Positions 52,841 to 61,914 are shown, counted from the first letter of the stretch. The stretch: 64,000 nucleotides of DNA from an uncultured Aquimarina sp. (GCA_947500505.1 CANMSL010000001.1:248001-312000); one strand, 5' to 3'. Notes: generated by a model from the sequence alone, not told the origin. Translations and numbers: made by a program.

Positions 52841-55111
52841 TTAATTATTTAAATCAACAGGAAGTTGTGTCACACGCTGTCCCGTAGCTTTGAAAATTGC
52901 GTTACACAGGGCTGGGATAAAGGGTGGCACGGGTGGCTCTCCAACTCCTGTAGGTTTTTCGTCACTTTCCATAATATGCACATAAATATTTTGGGGTGAT
53001 TGTGGCATTCTTGCCATCTGGTAACCATCAAAATTGTTCTGTTGTACACGGCCGTTTTTATAAGTGATTTCACTGTTAAGTGCTAAGCTTGTTGCGAAAA
53101 TTGCTCCGCCTTCAAACTGGGAAACCACTCTGTCTCTATTGACCACCACACCGCAGTCCACTGCATAGTGCACTTCTGGAATAGTAATATTTCCCGAGCT
53201 ATCTACTTCTACCTCGACCACACAGGCCACGTAGGTCAAGAAACTGCGATGGGCAAAAATACCCTGAGCCCTTCCCTTGGGCAGGCTTTTGCCCCAATCG
53301 GTTTTTTTCACTACCTCTTCGATGACCTTTCGCAACCTTGCCGTTTCAAAAGGGAAATCTTCTAGTTTTTCACCGTAATTCCAGACAGCTTCGGCCTTCA
53401 CATCCTCGAATTGCAAACTTCTATCGGTTCCCAGTAAATCCAACAGGTTTTCTGCCGGGTCCATATTTCGTGCAAGCGCTATGGCATCGACCATACTGCC
53501 AATGGCAAAAACGTGATGAATATTGGATACGGAACGTACCCAACCGATGCGCGTGCTCGATTGAGCGGGAAGCGATTCCAAACAGAGTGCGGGAATGTCG
53601 TAGGGCAATCCCGCTGCACCAAGACCCATTTCTGCATCTGTAGGTTCAATGACCGAGGCATCTGATGTTGCGCCAATGGACGGAAATGCTGTTTTATGGT
53701 ACCAGCCTACCACCTTATTGTTCTTATTTATGGCAACCTTAATATTCTGGGCACTTATCGCGTGGTAGAAGTCGTGGTGTACATCATCTTCACGGGTCCA
53801 CAATAGGCGAATGGGATATCCGGTTTGTTTTGCGATAATTGCTGCTTCCACGACGTAGTCTGGCTTCGATTTTCTGCCAAAACCACCACCGAGTAGCGTG
53901 ACATTTACAATGACGTCTTTTTTATCCATCCCAAGCGCATCTGCCACAGCATCCCTAGCAAATTGCGGATGCTGGGTGGGTGCCCATATATGGCATTTTC
54001 CGTTCGCTATTTTTACCGTGGCACAGGGCGGTTCGATGGTGCCGTGGGCATAATACGGTGCCCTGTAGGTGTTTTCGATTATTTTATTGTTACTATCATC
54101 AAAGGTCCGTTTTACCATACCGTGCTCCCTGCGTGCGGTTCCCTTTTTGCCGAGTTCCTTTATGAGTGCATCCTGATGTTGTACAGAATCGTAATCTGCA
54201 TTTGGGCCAAAATCCCAGGTTACCGACAAGGCATCCCGGCCTTTCATTGCCGCCCAAGTGTTGTTGGCCACCACCACAATTCCTCCCAACGGCTTGTTCA
54301 ACTGGGGCGGAATACCGGCCCCTTCAATCTCGAACACCTCAAGAACTCCATTGATTTTTCGTGCCTCGGTATAATTAAAGGACCGTGCTTTTCCCCCAAC
54401 AACAGGGCATCGCATTATCACGGCCACTTTCGCATTTTCTGTGGAAGCATCGATACCATATATCGCCTTGCCTGTTACGATATCCTGTAAGTCGAGCATT
54501 TGGGTTTCAGAGCCGATATATTTAAAGTCTTTGGGATTTTTGAGCTTGGGCTCCGTAACGTAATTATCAGGGATGGAAAGTTTGGAAGCGGGCAATGCGA
54601 GTTCGCCGAACGAAAGCTTTTTGCCCGAGGGGTCGTGAACGACCAAGTGGTTTTGTGCTTTGCACTCGCTTAAAGGCGCATTCCATTGCTCGGAAGCAGC
54701 TTTTTCAAGCAACATTCTTGCCGTAGCCCCAGCTTTTCGCATAGGCTCGTAAAACATACGGATGGAATATGAACCGTCTGTATTTTGGTCCCCATATTTT
54801 TCATTACCAATAGCTTGGCGTATGGACACTCGCGACCAATCGGCCTCCAATTCCTCAGCAACTATCATAGGCAAAGACGTACGCACCCCTTGCCCCATAT
54901 CGGAACGGTGCGCAATAATGGTCACGTCACCTTTTTCATTAATTTCCAAATATACATTTGGTGTGAACGCAGCTGATGGATTATCATTCCCACAGCCTAA
55001 AACCGGGATGTACATACTCAACATAAGACCCGTGGTGCCCAACGACGACACTTTGAGAAAATCCCTTCGATTGACCTTTTTATTTTTATTTGCTAATAGT
55101 GTTGAAATCAT
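52841..55111 (-). CDS. Molybdenum hydroxylase large subunit (xanthine dehydrogenase family)
   Basis: A 756-residue molybdopterin-binding subunit of the isoquinoline/aldehyde oxidoreductase type. A Tat-like signal (NRRDFLKVSSLG) and a hydrophobic segment precede an Asp/Gly-rich domain. Cofactor and active-site segments include VTLLGGGFGRKSKPDYVVEA and the C-terminal TGVGEPPVPPFIPAL with the catalytic Glu (GVGEPP). It oxidises an aldehyde or N-heterocycle in the periplasm, passing electrons to the 2Fe-2S subunit and cytochrome c encoded upstream. Substrate unknown. Confidence 0.9.
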   Translation of the reverse strand: MISTLLANKNKKVNRRDFLKVSSLGTTGLMLSMYIPVLGCGNDNPSAAFTPNVYLEINEKGDVTIIAHRSDMGQGVRTSLPMIVAEELEADWSRVSIRQAIGNEKYGDQNTDGSYSIRMFYEPMRKAGATARMLLEKAASEQWNAPLSECKAQNHLVVHDPSGKKLSFGELALPASKLSIPDNYVTEPKLKNPKDFKYIGSETQMLDLQDIVTGKAIYGIDASTENAKVAVIMRCPVVGGKARSFNYTEARKINGVLEVFEIEGAGIPPQLNKPLGGIVVVANNTWAAMKGRDALSVTWDFGPNADYDSVQHQDALIKELGKKGTARREHGMVKRTFDDSNNKIIENTYRAPYYAHGTIEPPCATVKIANGKCHIWAPTQHPQFARDAVADALGMDKKDVIVNVTLLGGGFGRKSKPDYVVEAAIIAKQTGYPIRLLWTREDDVHHDFYHAISAQNIKVAINKNNKVVGWYHKTAFPSIGATSDASVIEPTDAEMGLGAAGLPYDIPALCLESLPAQSSTRIGWVRSVSNIHHVFAIGSMVDAIALARNMDPAENLLDLLGTDRSLQFEDVKAEAVWNYGEKLEDFPFETARLRKVIEEVVKKTDWGKSLPKGRAQGIFAHRSFLTYVACVVEVEVDSSGNITIPEVHYAVDCGVVVNRDRVVSQFEGGAIFATSLALNSEITYKNGRVQQNNFDGYQMARMPQSPQNIYVHIMESDEKPTGVGEPPVPPFIPALCNAIFKATGQRVTQLPVDLNN

Positions 55112-55136
55112 AATTCATTGTCTTTTTTGGGGTACA

Positions 55137-55595
55137 TTATTTTTTTGCAGCTGTTTTGATGGCCGCTTTAATCCGCGTATAGGTGCCACATCGGCATAGG
55201 TTGCCCGACATTGCAGCGTCAATATCATCATCTGATGGGCTGGAATTCTGGCTGAGCAATGCTGTTGCCGACATTATCTGTCCAGGTTGACAATACCCAC
55301 ATTGGGGAACATTGTGTTCTGCCCAGGCCTCTTGTACCGGGTGCAACCGGTCGCCTGAAGCAAGGCCTTCGATGGTGGTAATCTCTGAATCCGCCACTAC
55401 ACTGATGGGCAAACTGCAAGAACGTACCGCAGTACCATCAAGATGTACAGTGCAGGCACCACATAGTGCTTTACCGCAACCGAACTTGGTCCCCTTCATT
55501 TGTAGTTCATCGCGAATGACCCATAAAAGGGGCGTATCTTCAAGCACATCTACAGTGTGCTCTTTTCCGTTAACGTTTATCGTGTATGCCGCCAT
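55137..55595 (-). CDS. 2Fe-2S subunit of the molybdenum hydroxylase
   Basis: A 152-residue protein with two 2Fe-2S clusters: [17 protein letters not shown] with an earlier Cys for the plant-type cluster, and [11 protein letters not shown] plus [10 protein letters not shown] for the alpha-helical cluster. No signal peptide of its own, so it probably travels with the Tat-exported large subunit. Gene lies 25 nt upstream of that subunit. Confidence 0.93.
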   Translation of the reverse strand: MAAYTINVNGKEHTVDVLEDTPLLWVIRDELQMKGTKFGCGKALCGACTVHLDGTAVRSCSLPISVVADSEITTIEGLASGDRLHPVQEAWAEHNVPQCGYCQPGQIMSATALLSQNSSPSDDDIDAAMSGNLCRCGTYTRIKAAIKTAAKK

Positions 55596-55603
55596 ATTAA
55601 TCG

Positions 55604-56080
55604 TTATTTGTTTCTTACTGCTTCAACATCTTCGGGGCTGGTGTACTCTCCTTCGTTGCCCCAACTATTCCGAATGTAATTAACTACATCCGATGCCTGT
55701 TGGTTGTCGAGGGGAATGCCCACCATATTGCTGTTGTATACCTGGCCGTTTACGGTGATACGGCCTGAAACACCCTTTAAAATCTGGTCGATGGCACGGT
55801 CACGGTCTTTCATCAGGTAATCTGCCCCTGCGAGTGGCGGATACACGCGCCCTAATCCCTGCCCAGAGGCCTGATGGCAAGAGGCGCAGTATGTTGTATA
55901 TACTTTTTGCCCTCGTGCTTTGCTCTCTTCCAAGTTGTCCTGTATGGGCATTGTACCTTGGGCCAAGGTGTATACTTGCTGCTTCTTTTCACTATTAAAA
56001 AGTACTACAGTGGTTATGATTCCCGCGAAGCTAATCCCGCAGAAGAACAATAATATTCGTGAGTATGTCATATTTTTCAT
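55604..56080 (-). CDS. Cytochrome c, electron acceptor of the hydroxylase
   Basis: A 158-residue membrane-anchored c-type cytochrome: signal anchor ([20 protein letters not shown]) and one heme site, [14 protein letters not shown] (CxxCH), with a distal Met near NMVGIPLDN. It is expected to take electrons from the 2Fe-2S subunit to the respiratory chain. It is the first gene of the three-gene operon. Start could be 56080 or the next ATG at 56071. Confidence 0.88.
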   Translation of the reverse strand: MKNMTYSRILLFFCGISFAGIITTVVLFNSEKKQQVYTLAQGTMPIQDNLEESKARGQKVYTTYCASCHQASGQGLGRVYPPLAGADYLMKDRDRAIDQILKGVSGRITVNGQVYNSNMVGIPLDNQQASDVVNYIRNSWGNEGEYTSPEDVEAVRNK

Positions 56081-56292
56081 TTTTTATTGTTTCAACATTT
56101 CTTAGAATTGAACTTGACCGTATTTGCATAACTTGAACCCTTTAAACTACTATTTGTCGACATTTTCTAATTTTATAATAATTAAATCTAATGATTGGCA
56201 CGATTAAAATTATGTTCATTTTTCAAGGTTCTTGGTCATTTTTATAAAAACAGTTCTCTTATGGTATTTCGAGAACAGCTTCTATCCTTAAG

Positions 56293-56375
56293 AAGTCCTT
56301 TGAAAAAGTGTAATATTTCACGAAAAGTCCTTTGAAAAAGTGTGATTATTTACAAAAAGTCCTTTGAAAAAGTGT
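56293..56375 (+). repeat. Three-copy 32-nt-period array upstream of the DUF4143 ATPase
   Basis: AAGTCCTTTGAAAAAGTGT occurs at 56293, 56325 and 56357, exactly 32 nt apart, separated by different 13-nt AT-rich spacers. Spacing and position (14 nt before the ATG) suggest an operator array. The third copy runs into TAGTTTTG (56375-56382), a perfect -7 match only 6 nt before the start codon. Confidence 0.72.
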
Positions 56376-56388
56376 AGTTTTGTACACT

Positions 56389-57681
56389 ATGCAGCGAAGA
56401 GCCTCAGAACATTTAAAGCACTGGAAGGACAAAAACAATCGAAAACCACTCATCATCAGGGGTGCCCGACAGGTAGGCAAGACTTGGATTATGAAAGCGT
56501 TTGGGAAGGCATCCTATTCCAAAATGGCCTACATAAACCTAGAAAGTTCAAAACGCCTTCAGAATCTATTTACGGTCGATTTTGACATAGAACGGATCGT
56601 GGCCGCCCTGCAACTGGAAACCGGTATTTCGATTGACGCGCAGACATTGATTGTCTTGGATGAGATTCAAGAAGCCAGAGGCGCCATTACGTCCCTAAAG
56701 TACTTTTATGAAAACGCACCCCAATATCACGTCATTGCAGCTGGCTCATTACTGGGCGTGGCCATACATCAAGAAGTTTCTTTCCCTGTGGGCAAAGTTG
56801 AATTTCTTGATTTATACCCGCTTGATTTTCAAGAATACCTAACAGCTATTGGCGAAGGACAGCTCGCCGAACTGTTGCAGAAAAAGGATTGGCCGCTGAT
56901 AAAAACCTTTAAGGATACGTTTATTCGACATCTTAAGACCTATTATTATGTTGGGGGTATGCCAGAGGCAGTCCTTGCGTTTACCAATGCTGCTGATTTT
57001 CAGGAAGTCCGCGATATTCACCAAAATATTTTGACAGCTTATGAGCTGGACTTTTCCAAATATGCCCCGGCCGATACCGTACCTCGTATTCGAATGCTCT
57101 GGAATTCCATACCAGCGCAACTGGCCAAGGAAAACAAAAAGTTCATTTATGGCGTCATCAAAACGGGGGCCCGGGCCAAGGAATACGAAACGGCCTTGGC
57201 GTGGCTTACGGATTGTGGTTTGGTCCACCGAGTATCCCGAATATCAAAACCGGCCATTCCCCTAAAAGCATACGAAGACCGTAGTGCCTTTAAGTTGTTT
57301 ATCGTCGATATAGGTCTGCTCGCTACGATGGGCAGTATCGACAGTACGGTAATTCTTGAGGGAAATACCATTTTTACCGAATTCAAAGGCGCGTTGACCG
57401 AACAGTACGTTTTACAGCAATTAAAAGCTGCGACCGACAATCCCATTCACTATTGGGCTTCGGAACGCGGTACGGCCGAAGTGGATTTTGTGGTTCAAGA
57501 CAAAAACAACATCGTGCCCATAGAGGTAAAGGCCGAGGAAAACCTGCAATCCAAAAGTTTAAAGTCCTATGTTTCAAAATATAAACCGAGAACCGCTATC
57601 CGTAGTTCGATGTCCGATTATCGGGAAGAAGATTGGCTGACCAATTGGCCGCTTTACGCTATTTTGGAACTGTTTGGGTGA
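56389..57681 (+). CDS. AAA+ ATPase with C-terminal DUF4143
   Basis: A 430-residue protein: Walker A in IIRGARQVGKTWIM, Walker B in TLIVLDEIQEA, sensor in HVIAAGSLLG, and a C-terminal DUF4143 domain ending in a nuclease-like fold (ASERGTAEVDFVVQDKNNIVPIEVK, with the E-DFV-EVK pattern of restriction-endonuclease-like folds). This family is widespread in Bacteroidetes; role unclear. ATG at 56389 is chosen over an upstream TTG because it follows a -7 box by 6 nt, consistent with leaderless translation. Confidence 0.85.
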   Translation: MQRRASEHLKHWKDKNNRKPLIIRGARQVGKTWIMKAFGKASYSKMAYINLESSKRLQNLFTVDFDIERIVAALQLETGISIDAQTLIVLDEIQEARGAITSLKYFYENAPQYHVIAAGSLLGVAIHQEVSFPVGKVEFLDLYPLDFQEYLTAIGEGQLAELLQKKDWPLIKTFKDTFIRHLKTYYYVGGMPEAVLAFTNAADFQEVRDIHQNILTAYELDFSKYAPADTVPRIRMLWNSIPAQLAKENKKFIYGVIKTGARAKEYETALAWLTDCGLVHRVSRISKPAIPLKAYEDRSAFKLFIVDIGLLATMGSIDSTVILEGNTIFTEFKGALTEQYVLQQLKAATDNPIHYWASERGTAEVDFVVQDKNNIVPIEVKAEENLQSKSLKSYVSKYKPRTAIRSSMSDYREEDWLTNWPLYAILELFG

Positions 57682-57909
57682 CCAAGTAAGGATTTTTTTC
57701 TCAAAATCACTTTACTGGAAAATAGTTGTAAAATAATAACAGTTTAAGATTTACCGTGGAAAAAATTCAAGCCTAAATGAGCTTAAGTTAACCATATGCC
57801 GCCAATGGAACAGGTGCTGGAAGACAGCAATGCGTTTACGCCGAGTGATGAGGGTGTTTTAAGGATTGTCACACAATAGCATCGTTTGGCCTATTGCCTA
57901 CCACCTTGG

Positions 57910-58167
57910 TCATAATCCGAACCTTATTTTAATGGTTTCCCAAAAGGAATGGAAATGGGCATGGTATTTTTCGAGTTCCTTTTCCAATGCCTCTACGGTC
58001 TTATGGGCAAACATCAGTTCCGTATCGATTCTGATGGCATTGATAATGTCCCCAGCGTTTTCTGTACCATATTCTTCCAATTCCTTCCTCTTGTGCGCCA
58101 AGTGTTCATCGAAGGTTTCTTCACGGTCGTTGTGCAACCCTTTTTCGGCGAGAATGTGCTTGTCCAA
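57910..58167 (-). CDS. Small hypothetical protein, full copy
   Basis: An 85-residue, highly charged, helical protein, starting MDKHILAEKGLHND and ending YHAHFHSFWETIKIRFGL. A diverged relative of its C-terminal half is found, inverted, at 59024-59170. Upstream in-frame sequence is short, so this may itself be a fragment. No family recognised. The gap 57682-57909 contains only a short frame starting MPPMEQVLEDSN that looks like debris. Confidence 0.4.
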   Translation of the reverse strand: MDKHILAEKGLHNDREETFDEHLAHKRKELEEYGTENAGDIINAIRIDTELMFAHKTVEALEKELEKYHAHFHSFWETIKIRFGL

Positions 58168-58286
58168 AAAAATAACATAGAGTTCATTGTAGAAGTGATC
58201 GGTACTTCCGTATTGCCTTTCAATACTAGTGATAACCTCATCAGGGTGTTTTTTTCAAAAGTTTCTTACCGGTCACGATTATAAAT

Positions 58287-58868
58287 TTAATTAAAATGCT
58301 TAATCCATTCCGAGTCCTTTATCAATACGATAAGCCCCAAATAAAGGGTGTGTTGGTACTTTGGCCCTGAATTTCTTCTGTACAAATTCAGATAATGTAC
58401 ATCGAGAAGCACATTTTTTGAAAATTTGAACCTGGGCCCTATCTGAAACCGGTTTTCACCGAACCAGCCACTGGCCGTGGTCGACAATAGTTCAGTGCCT
58501 ACCAACAGTTGTGTCTTTTCCGATAGGTCGTAGGTTGTACCCAAATACAGATTGCCTTGGTAGAACTTTATCTTTGAATCTTCATCGCTCAATTCTTCAG
58601 AAGCCGCCCTGCCGAACAACAACCTGACCTGCGGATGAAATTTACCAACATAAAAATTCTGTACACCCTGTACAAGTGGATGGTAAAGCCATCCGCCACC
58701 GTTGACCCACGCGGTCTCGAATCCTAGCGATACGATGGTGTTCGTTTTTATAAAGTGGTACCCGAAAAGAAAGGCAGGCAGCACCAGCAGATTGCGGTCC
58801 AAATCTTGGTCCCTGCGATACTGAATCGTTGCCAGACCGGTAAAATTATGTCCCGGAGTAGAGCGTGA
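58287..58868 (-). pseudogene. Truncated DUF2490-like outer-membrane protein
   Basis: An open frame of about 190 codons without a start codon; a stop precedes it at 58869-58871. The sequence (PGHNFTGLATIQYRRDQDLD, then VLLDVHYLNLYRR, ending in a hydrophobic strand) resembles the C-terminal strands of the protein at 50675-51421. The signal peptide and N-terminal strands are missing, so it appears to be a 5'-truncated remnant in a debris zone. Confidence 0.62.
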
Positions 58869-59023
58869 CTATGGTACCGTTGATAATTTTTACAACGAGA
58901 TTATTCAACTTTTTTTTTGGACCAACATCACTATGTCGAAGATGAATACGCAGAAAAATCAAAAATACGGAGAAAGGAGTACACTTTTTTCATATCCAAT
59001 TAAAGGATTACAGATGTCAATAT

Positions 59024-59170
59024 GTAGAAGATACGATGGATGCTATTCGTTTAGATGCAGAGCTGTTGCTGGATAGCAAAAGAACAAATCGGCATAAGCA
59101 AGAACTTGCCACGTACGACTACCATTCTCATACGTTTTGGGATACAATTAAAGAACAATTTGGTTTTTAA
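59024..59170 (+). pseudogene. Fragment related to the 57910 protein
   Basis: The frame VEDTMDAIRLDAELLLD ... YHSHTFWDTIKEQFGF, ending TAA at 59168-59170, is homologous to the second half of the 57910-58167 protein but lacks a clear start and lies on the opposite strand. It reads as a decayed copy. Between 58869 and 59023 there is a further frame-shifted stretch. Confidence 0.6.
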
Positions 59171-59266
59171 GAAAAAACAAAAAGTGTCATTCTAGATTTG
59201 AAATGTATCAATTTTTTTCTTGGCCAATACAAGATATTTATCTCACATTTTCTAAATAACAATCTT

Positions 59267-59473
59267 ATGGAAACAGGTCAGCTCTTTTCGGCAAGTGGTG
59301 CTACGATAGATGGCGCATCTGATATTACCTTCTCAGGAAGAATAAAATTCAATAGAAAATCACGCAACCATTATATTGAGTATGAACCACCAGCTTCAAC
59401 TACCATCAATTTTTCAAATCTCATTAAACCGAGCGAAAGATTGCTTTTCCCGTTGACAAGCACCATAACCTGA
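59267..59473 (+). CDS. Possible short frame, unassigned
   Basis: A 68-residue frame beginning METGQLFSASGATIDGAS. No family recognised, no obvious promoter; may be debris. It is 83 nt upstream of moaD. Confidence 0.2.
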   Translation: METGQLFSASGATIDGASDITFSGRIKFNRKSRNHYIEYEPPASTTINFSNLIKPSERLLFPLTSTIT

Positions 59474-59556
59474 TTCTGATTGTTTTGAACGACTTACAAA
59501 CTGAACGAAAGCGTTATCAGGTATTGAAACTATAAATCACATCAAAATCATTGCCT

Positions 59557-59796
59557 ATGATACTGGTAAAAACATTTGGAATGGCTCGCGATATTATTGG
59601 AAAGCCAGAACTCATTATTGAGAACGAGAATAAAATGACCGTAAAGGAACTGAAAAAAAACCTAACAGAAATGTATCCAGAATTAGCAAGTATTGGCTCT
59701 TTCGGTATTGCAGTAAACAGAGAATACGTATCAGGTAACATAATAATCGATAAGAATGACGAAGTTGCAATCATCCCACCGGTCAGCGGGGGATAA
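59557..59796 (+). CDS. moaD: Molybdopterin synthase small subunit MoaD
   Basis: A 79-residue ubiquitin-like protein starting MILVKTFGMARDIIG and ending in the required C-terminal Gly-Gly (IIPPVSGG) that carries the thiocarboxylate sulfur. ATG at 59557 is preferred over an upstream TTG. It overlaps the MoaE frame by about 41 nt. Its presence beside a molybdenum hydroxylase suggests local supply of molybdopterin cofactor; other moa genes are absent from the window. Confidence 0.85.
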   Translation: MILVKTFGMARDIIGKPELIIENENKMTVKELKKNLTEMYPELASIGSFGIAVNREYVSGNIIIDKNDEVAIIPPVSGG

Positions 59797-60217
59797 TAAC
59801 AAAACAATCTCTATTAGGATTACTGATGAGATTAATGTGGATGAGGCCTACAAGATGCTCTTAGATTCTAAATCAGGAGGGATTTCACTTTTAATAGCTA
59901 CGGTAAGGAATGAAAATGATGATAAGGAGGTCGAAAAACTTTTTTTTGATGCCTACGATGAGATGGCGCTATTGGAAATGGGAAAAATAGCCGCCTTTGC
60001 AAAGAAGCACTTTGTTTTAAATAGGGCAATTATGTGGCACATAAAGGGCACAAAGACGATTAGTGAACCTGTAGTGTTAACAGGAGCCTCCTCTAAGCAT
60101 AGGCAACAGGCAATGGAAGCCTCAGCATATATGATAGCTATGTTGAAACAAACGGTGCCTATTTGGAAAAAAGAATATTATAAAGATGGCGAGGTATGGA
60201 TAAATGTCATACCCTAA
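59756..60217 (+). CDS. moaE: Molybdopterin synthase catalytic subunit MoaE
   Basis: A 153-residue protein matching MoaE: GGISLLIATVRNENDD (usual FxGxVR block), KLFFDAYDEMALLEM, and the catalytic Lys region AMLKQTVPIWKKEYYKDG (both conserved Lys present). The HRxG motif is altered to HIKG. The first ATG is at 59756, inside moaD in another frame; the conserved domain begins around residue 16, and no better start is seen downstream. Confidence 0.85.
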   Translation: MTKLQSSHRSAGDNNKTISIRITDEINVDEAYKMLLDSKSGGISLLIATVRNENDDKEVEKLFFDAYDEMALLEMGKIAAFAKKHFVLNRAIMWHIKGTKTISEPVVLTGASSKHRQQAMEASAYMIAMLKQTVPIWKKEYYKDGEVWINVIP

Positions 60218-60308
60218 AAGAGAAAATTACTGGACAACTACCGATGAAAAACCATCTACATTTGTTTTCTTCGTTCCAGCCAATTTTAGACAATATCAAA
60301 AAATAAGA

Positions 60309-60324
60309 CCGCACTTACGTGCGG
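60309..60324. other. GC-rich hairpin CCGCAC-TTAC-GTGCGG
   Basis: A perfect 6-bp stem with a 4-nt loop 90 nt after moaE. No T-run follows, so it is a weak terminator at best. The surrounding 60218-60469 holds no convincing gene. Confidence 0.4.
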
Positions 60325-60469
60325 CCTCAATCTGGCAATGGCTCGGGGGAATTTGTTTCAACTTAGCGAAACGAACGGTTTCATAGTACTACCATCGAAC
60401 ATCATCCTCAATCCCTATGATACCGTGAGAACCATTGCTTACTAAACAACCAATCAAAAAATATTTTGC

Positions 60470-61054
60470 TTATAAATTTAGGGTTACGGTAGGGTACATA
60501 TCTTTTTGCGTGATTTTCAAGTCCAAATCCTTAATGGCTATACCTTGTTTCGAATTGTCTTGATACGTGCGTACATAGGTTTCTAAAGAACTCGGTAATT
60601 TCTTTTTGTTATTCGTGCTAACGGTCATAAAGTCCAATTCTTTTCGTGAAGGGATAGTCCTTTCAAAGGAAGGGCGTTCTTGGTTTTTGTTTGGATTCAA
60701 AAGAATAGGTCTTACCATCCAATCAATTCTGCTCACGACCTGATAGGTGGAATCTTTTGAGAATTTCACATCGATATCTCTACCGGATTTCTCGTTTTTG
60801 AGGTTCACCAAGACTTCCTTGTTCACCTCAAAAGGAAACGTATGGTCTTTGAGCGCTTCCTTAAAGATGACCATCTCATTTACATTCTGCTCGGCAGCTT
60901 GTATTTTACCGTTCTTAATGACCATTGCGGTCACTACATTTTGGGATAAATAGGCTTCCTGTACATTCTGACCCATCAAGAAAAAGGGTACGAAAAGAAG
61001 AAGGGAAACCAACATCATTTTAAAGTTCGCTGTTATATGCTGTATTGTTCTCAT
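60470..61054 (-). CDS. Secreted protein of the TGGTA regulon
   Basis: A 194-residue protein with a signal peptide (MMLVSLLLFVPFFLMG) and no recognised domain; a beta-rich middle (KEVLVNLKNEKSGRDIDVKF) and basic tail. It follows operator-promoter 7 by 24 nt and appears to be transcribed alone. Function unknown; presumably acts in the periplasm or outer envelope. Confidence 0.65.
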   Translation of the reverse strand: MRTIQHITANFKMMLVSLLLFVPFFLMGQNVQEAYLSQNVVTAMVIKNGKIQAAEQNVNEMVIFKEALKDHTFPFEVNKEVLVNLKNEKSGRDIDVKFSKDSTYQVVSRIDWMVRPILLNPNKNQERPSFERTIPSRKELDFMTVSTNNKKKLPSSLETYVRTYQDNSKQGIAIKDLDLKITQKDMYPTVTLNL

Positions 61055-61077
61055 AACTTTTAGTTTTAAATTCTATG

Positions 61078-61133
61078 TAAAGGTACCTGTGCAACACACT
61101 TATTTTCTGGTGGTTTTTAAAGGTCTTATGGTA
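61078..61133 (-). promoter_or_regulatory. TGGTA operator-promoter 7
   Basis: -7 box TAAAGGTA (61078-61085, one base off consensus) and half-sites TGGTG at 61108 and TGGTA at 61129. Controls the secreted protein starting at 61054. Confidence 0.65.
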
Positions 61134-61224
61134 GTTTAGGTGAATAGATTCTGTGGTTTCAAAATGTAGAATCATTTTGAGGAAAGATTAATATTAAAAG
61201 GAAGTGACAATAAATCGTAAAAGC

Positions 61225-61249
61225 AAAAATGACCCGCAAAGGGGTCATT
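61225..61249 (-). terminator. Terminator after the exported VOC gene
   Basis: AATGACCC / GGGGTCATT hairpin followed leftward by TTTTTGC. It lies 50 nt below the stop at 61300. Confidence 0.75.
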
Positions 61250-61299
61250 AGTGTTTTTTTATTGTTTTGATGTAATTCTTTTTGGAAAAGACGGATTAT

Positions 61300-61818
61300 C
61301 TATCTTCCTATATAGTCTACGAATCGAATCTTATCACCATTGTTTGTCAAAATATCCATTGTGGTAGAATTGGTCATTCCGTTTGCATATGGCCCCATAA
61401 CGATTTCAATTCCCTGGTCATTTAAAGCTTTTTCCAGTTTTTTAATATCAGTAACTTCAATGCTCAAGTCATTTTGTTGGTATCTATAAGACTCGAAATT
61501 TTTATCATATTGCGAGTACAAGCTTTGCAAATCTTTACCGCTAACAACGTCCAGTTTAAAATAGCCCAACTGTAGCATTGTCACTTTTATATCATTTTTC
61601 ATCTTTTTTGAAGATGTTTGGCTCTTCTCGAATCCAAGAACATCCATATACCATTTTACGGTTTCTGAATGTTTTTTTGTTGGAATGACAAGGTGGTTAT
61701 AACGTTGTACTTTAAAGGTCTCTTGACCCTCTTTAAGTTCTTGGGACGATACCGTGTTTGTTCCTATGAACAGAAACCCGACTAATGCAAGTAACGTGAT
61801 AATATTAGTAGTTTTCAT
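61300..61818 (-). CDS. Exported VOC-family protein, second
   Basis: A 172-residue protein with a signal peptide (IITLLALVGFLFIGTNTVSS) and a VOC domain starting RYNHLVIPTKKHSETVKWYM, with the N-terminal metal-ligand His (NHLVI). A C-terminal block DILTNNGDKIRFVDYIG aligns with the last VOC strand, where the usual Glu reads Arg. Follows operator-promoter 8 by 26 nt. Second VOC protein under the same operator as the one at 43031-43513. Confidence 0.78.
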   Translation of the reverse strand: MKTTNIITLLALVGFLFIGTNTVSSQELKEGQETFKVQRYNHLVIPTKKHSETVKWYMDVLGFEKSQTSSKKMKNDIKVTMLQLGYFKLDVVSGKDLQSLYSQYDKNFESYRYQQNDLSIEVTDIKKLEKALNDQGIEIVMGPYANGMTNSTTMDILTNNGDKIRFVDYIGR

Positions 61819-61843
61819 AATGTGATGTTTATTAATTATGAAA

Positions 61844-61899
61844 CAAACTTACTACTGACTTACACCATTTACTTGGTACTTTTCAAATGAACAATGGGA
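61844..61899 (-). promoter_or_regulatory. TGGTA operator-promoter 8
   Basis: -7 box CAAACTTA (61844-61851), half-sites TGGTA at 61874 and TGGGA at 61895. Drives the exported VOC gene at 61818. It lies between that gene and the integrase stop. Confidence 0.7.
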
Positions 61900-61914
61900 C
61901 TTTTCAAATTTTCA

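Noticed and set aside
53963..54490. A 175-residue frame on the plus strand opposite the molybdenum hydroxylase
   Set aside because: No domain signal; it mirrors the coding strand of a well-supported gene.
56185..56210. TGGCACG considered as a sigma-54 -24 element
   Set aside because: No TTGC element follows at the required spacing.
56293..56375. Three regular repeats considered as a CRISPR array
   Set aside because: Units are 19 nt with 13-nt AT-rich spacers, there are only three, no cas genes are nearby, and they abut a start codon.
60204..60386. A 60-residue frame after moaE
   Set aside because: It contains a GC-rich hairpin and has no domain or ribosome binding site; probably not translated.
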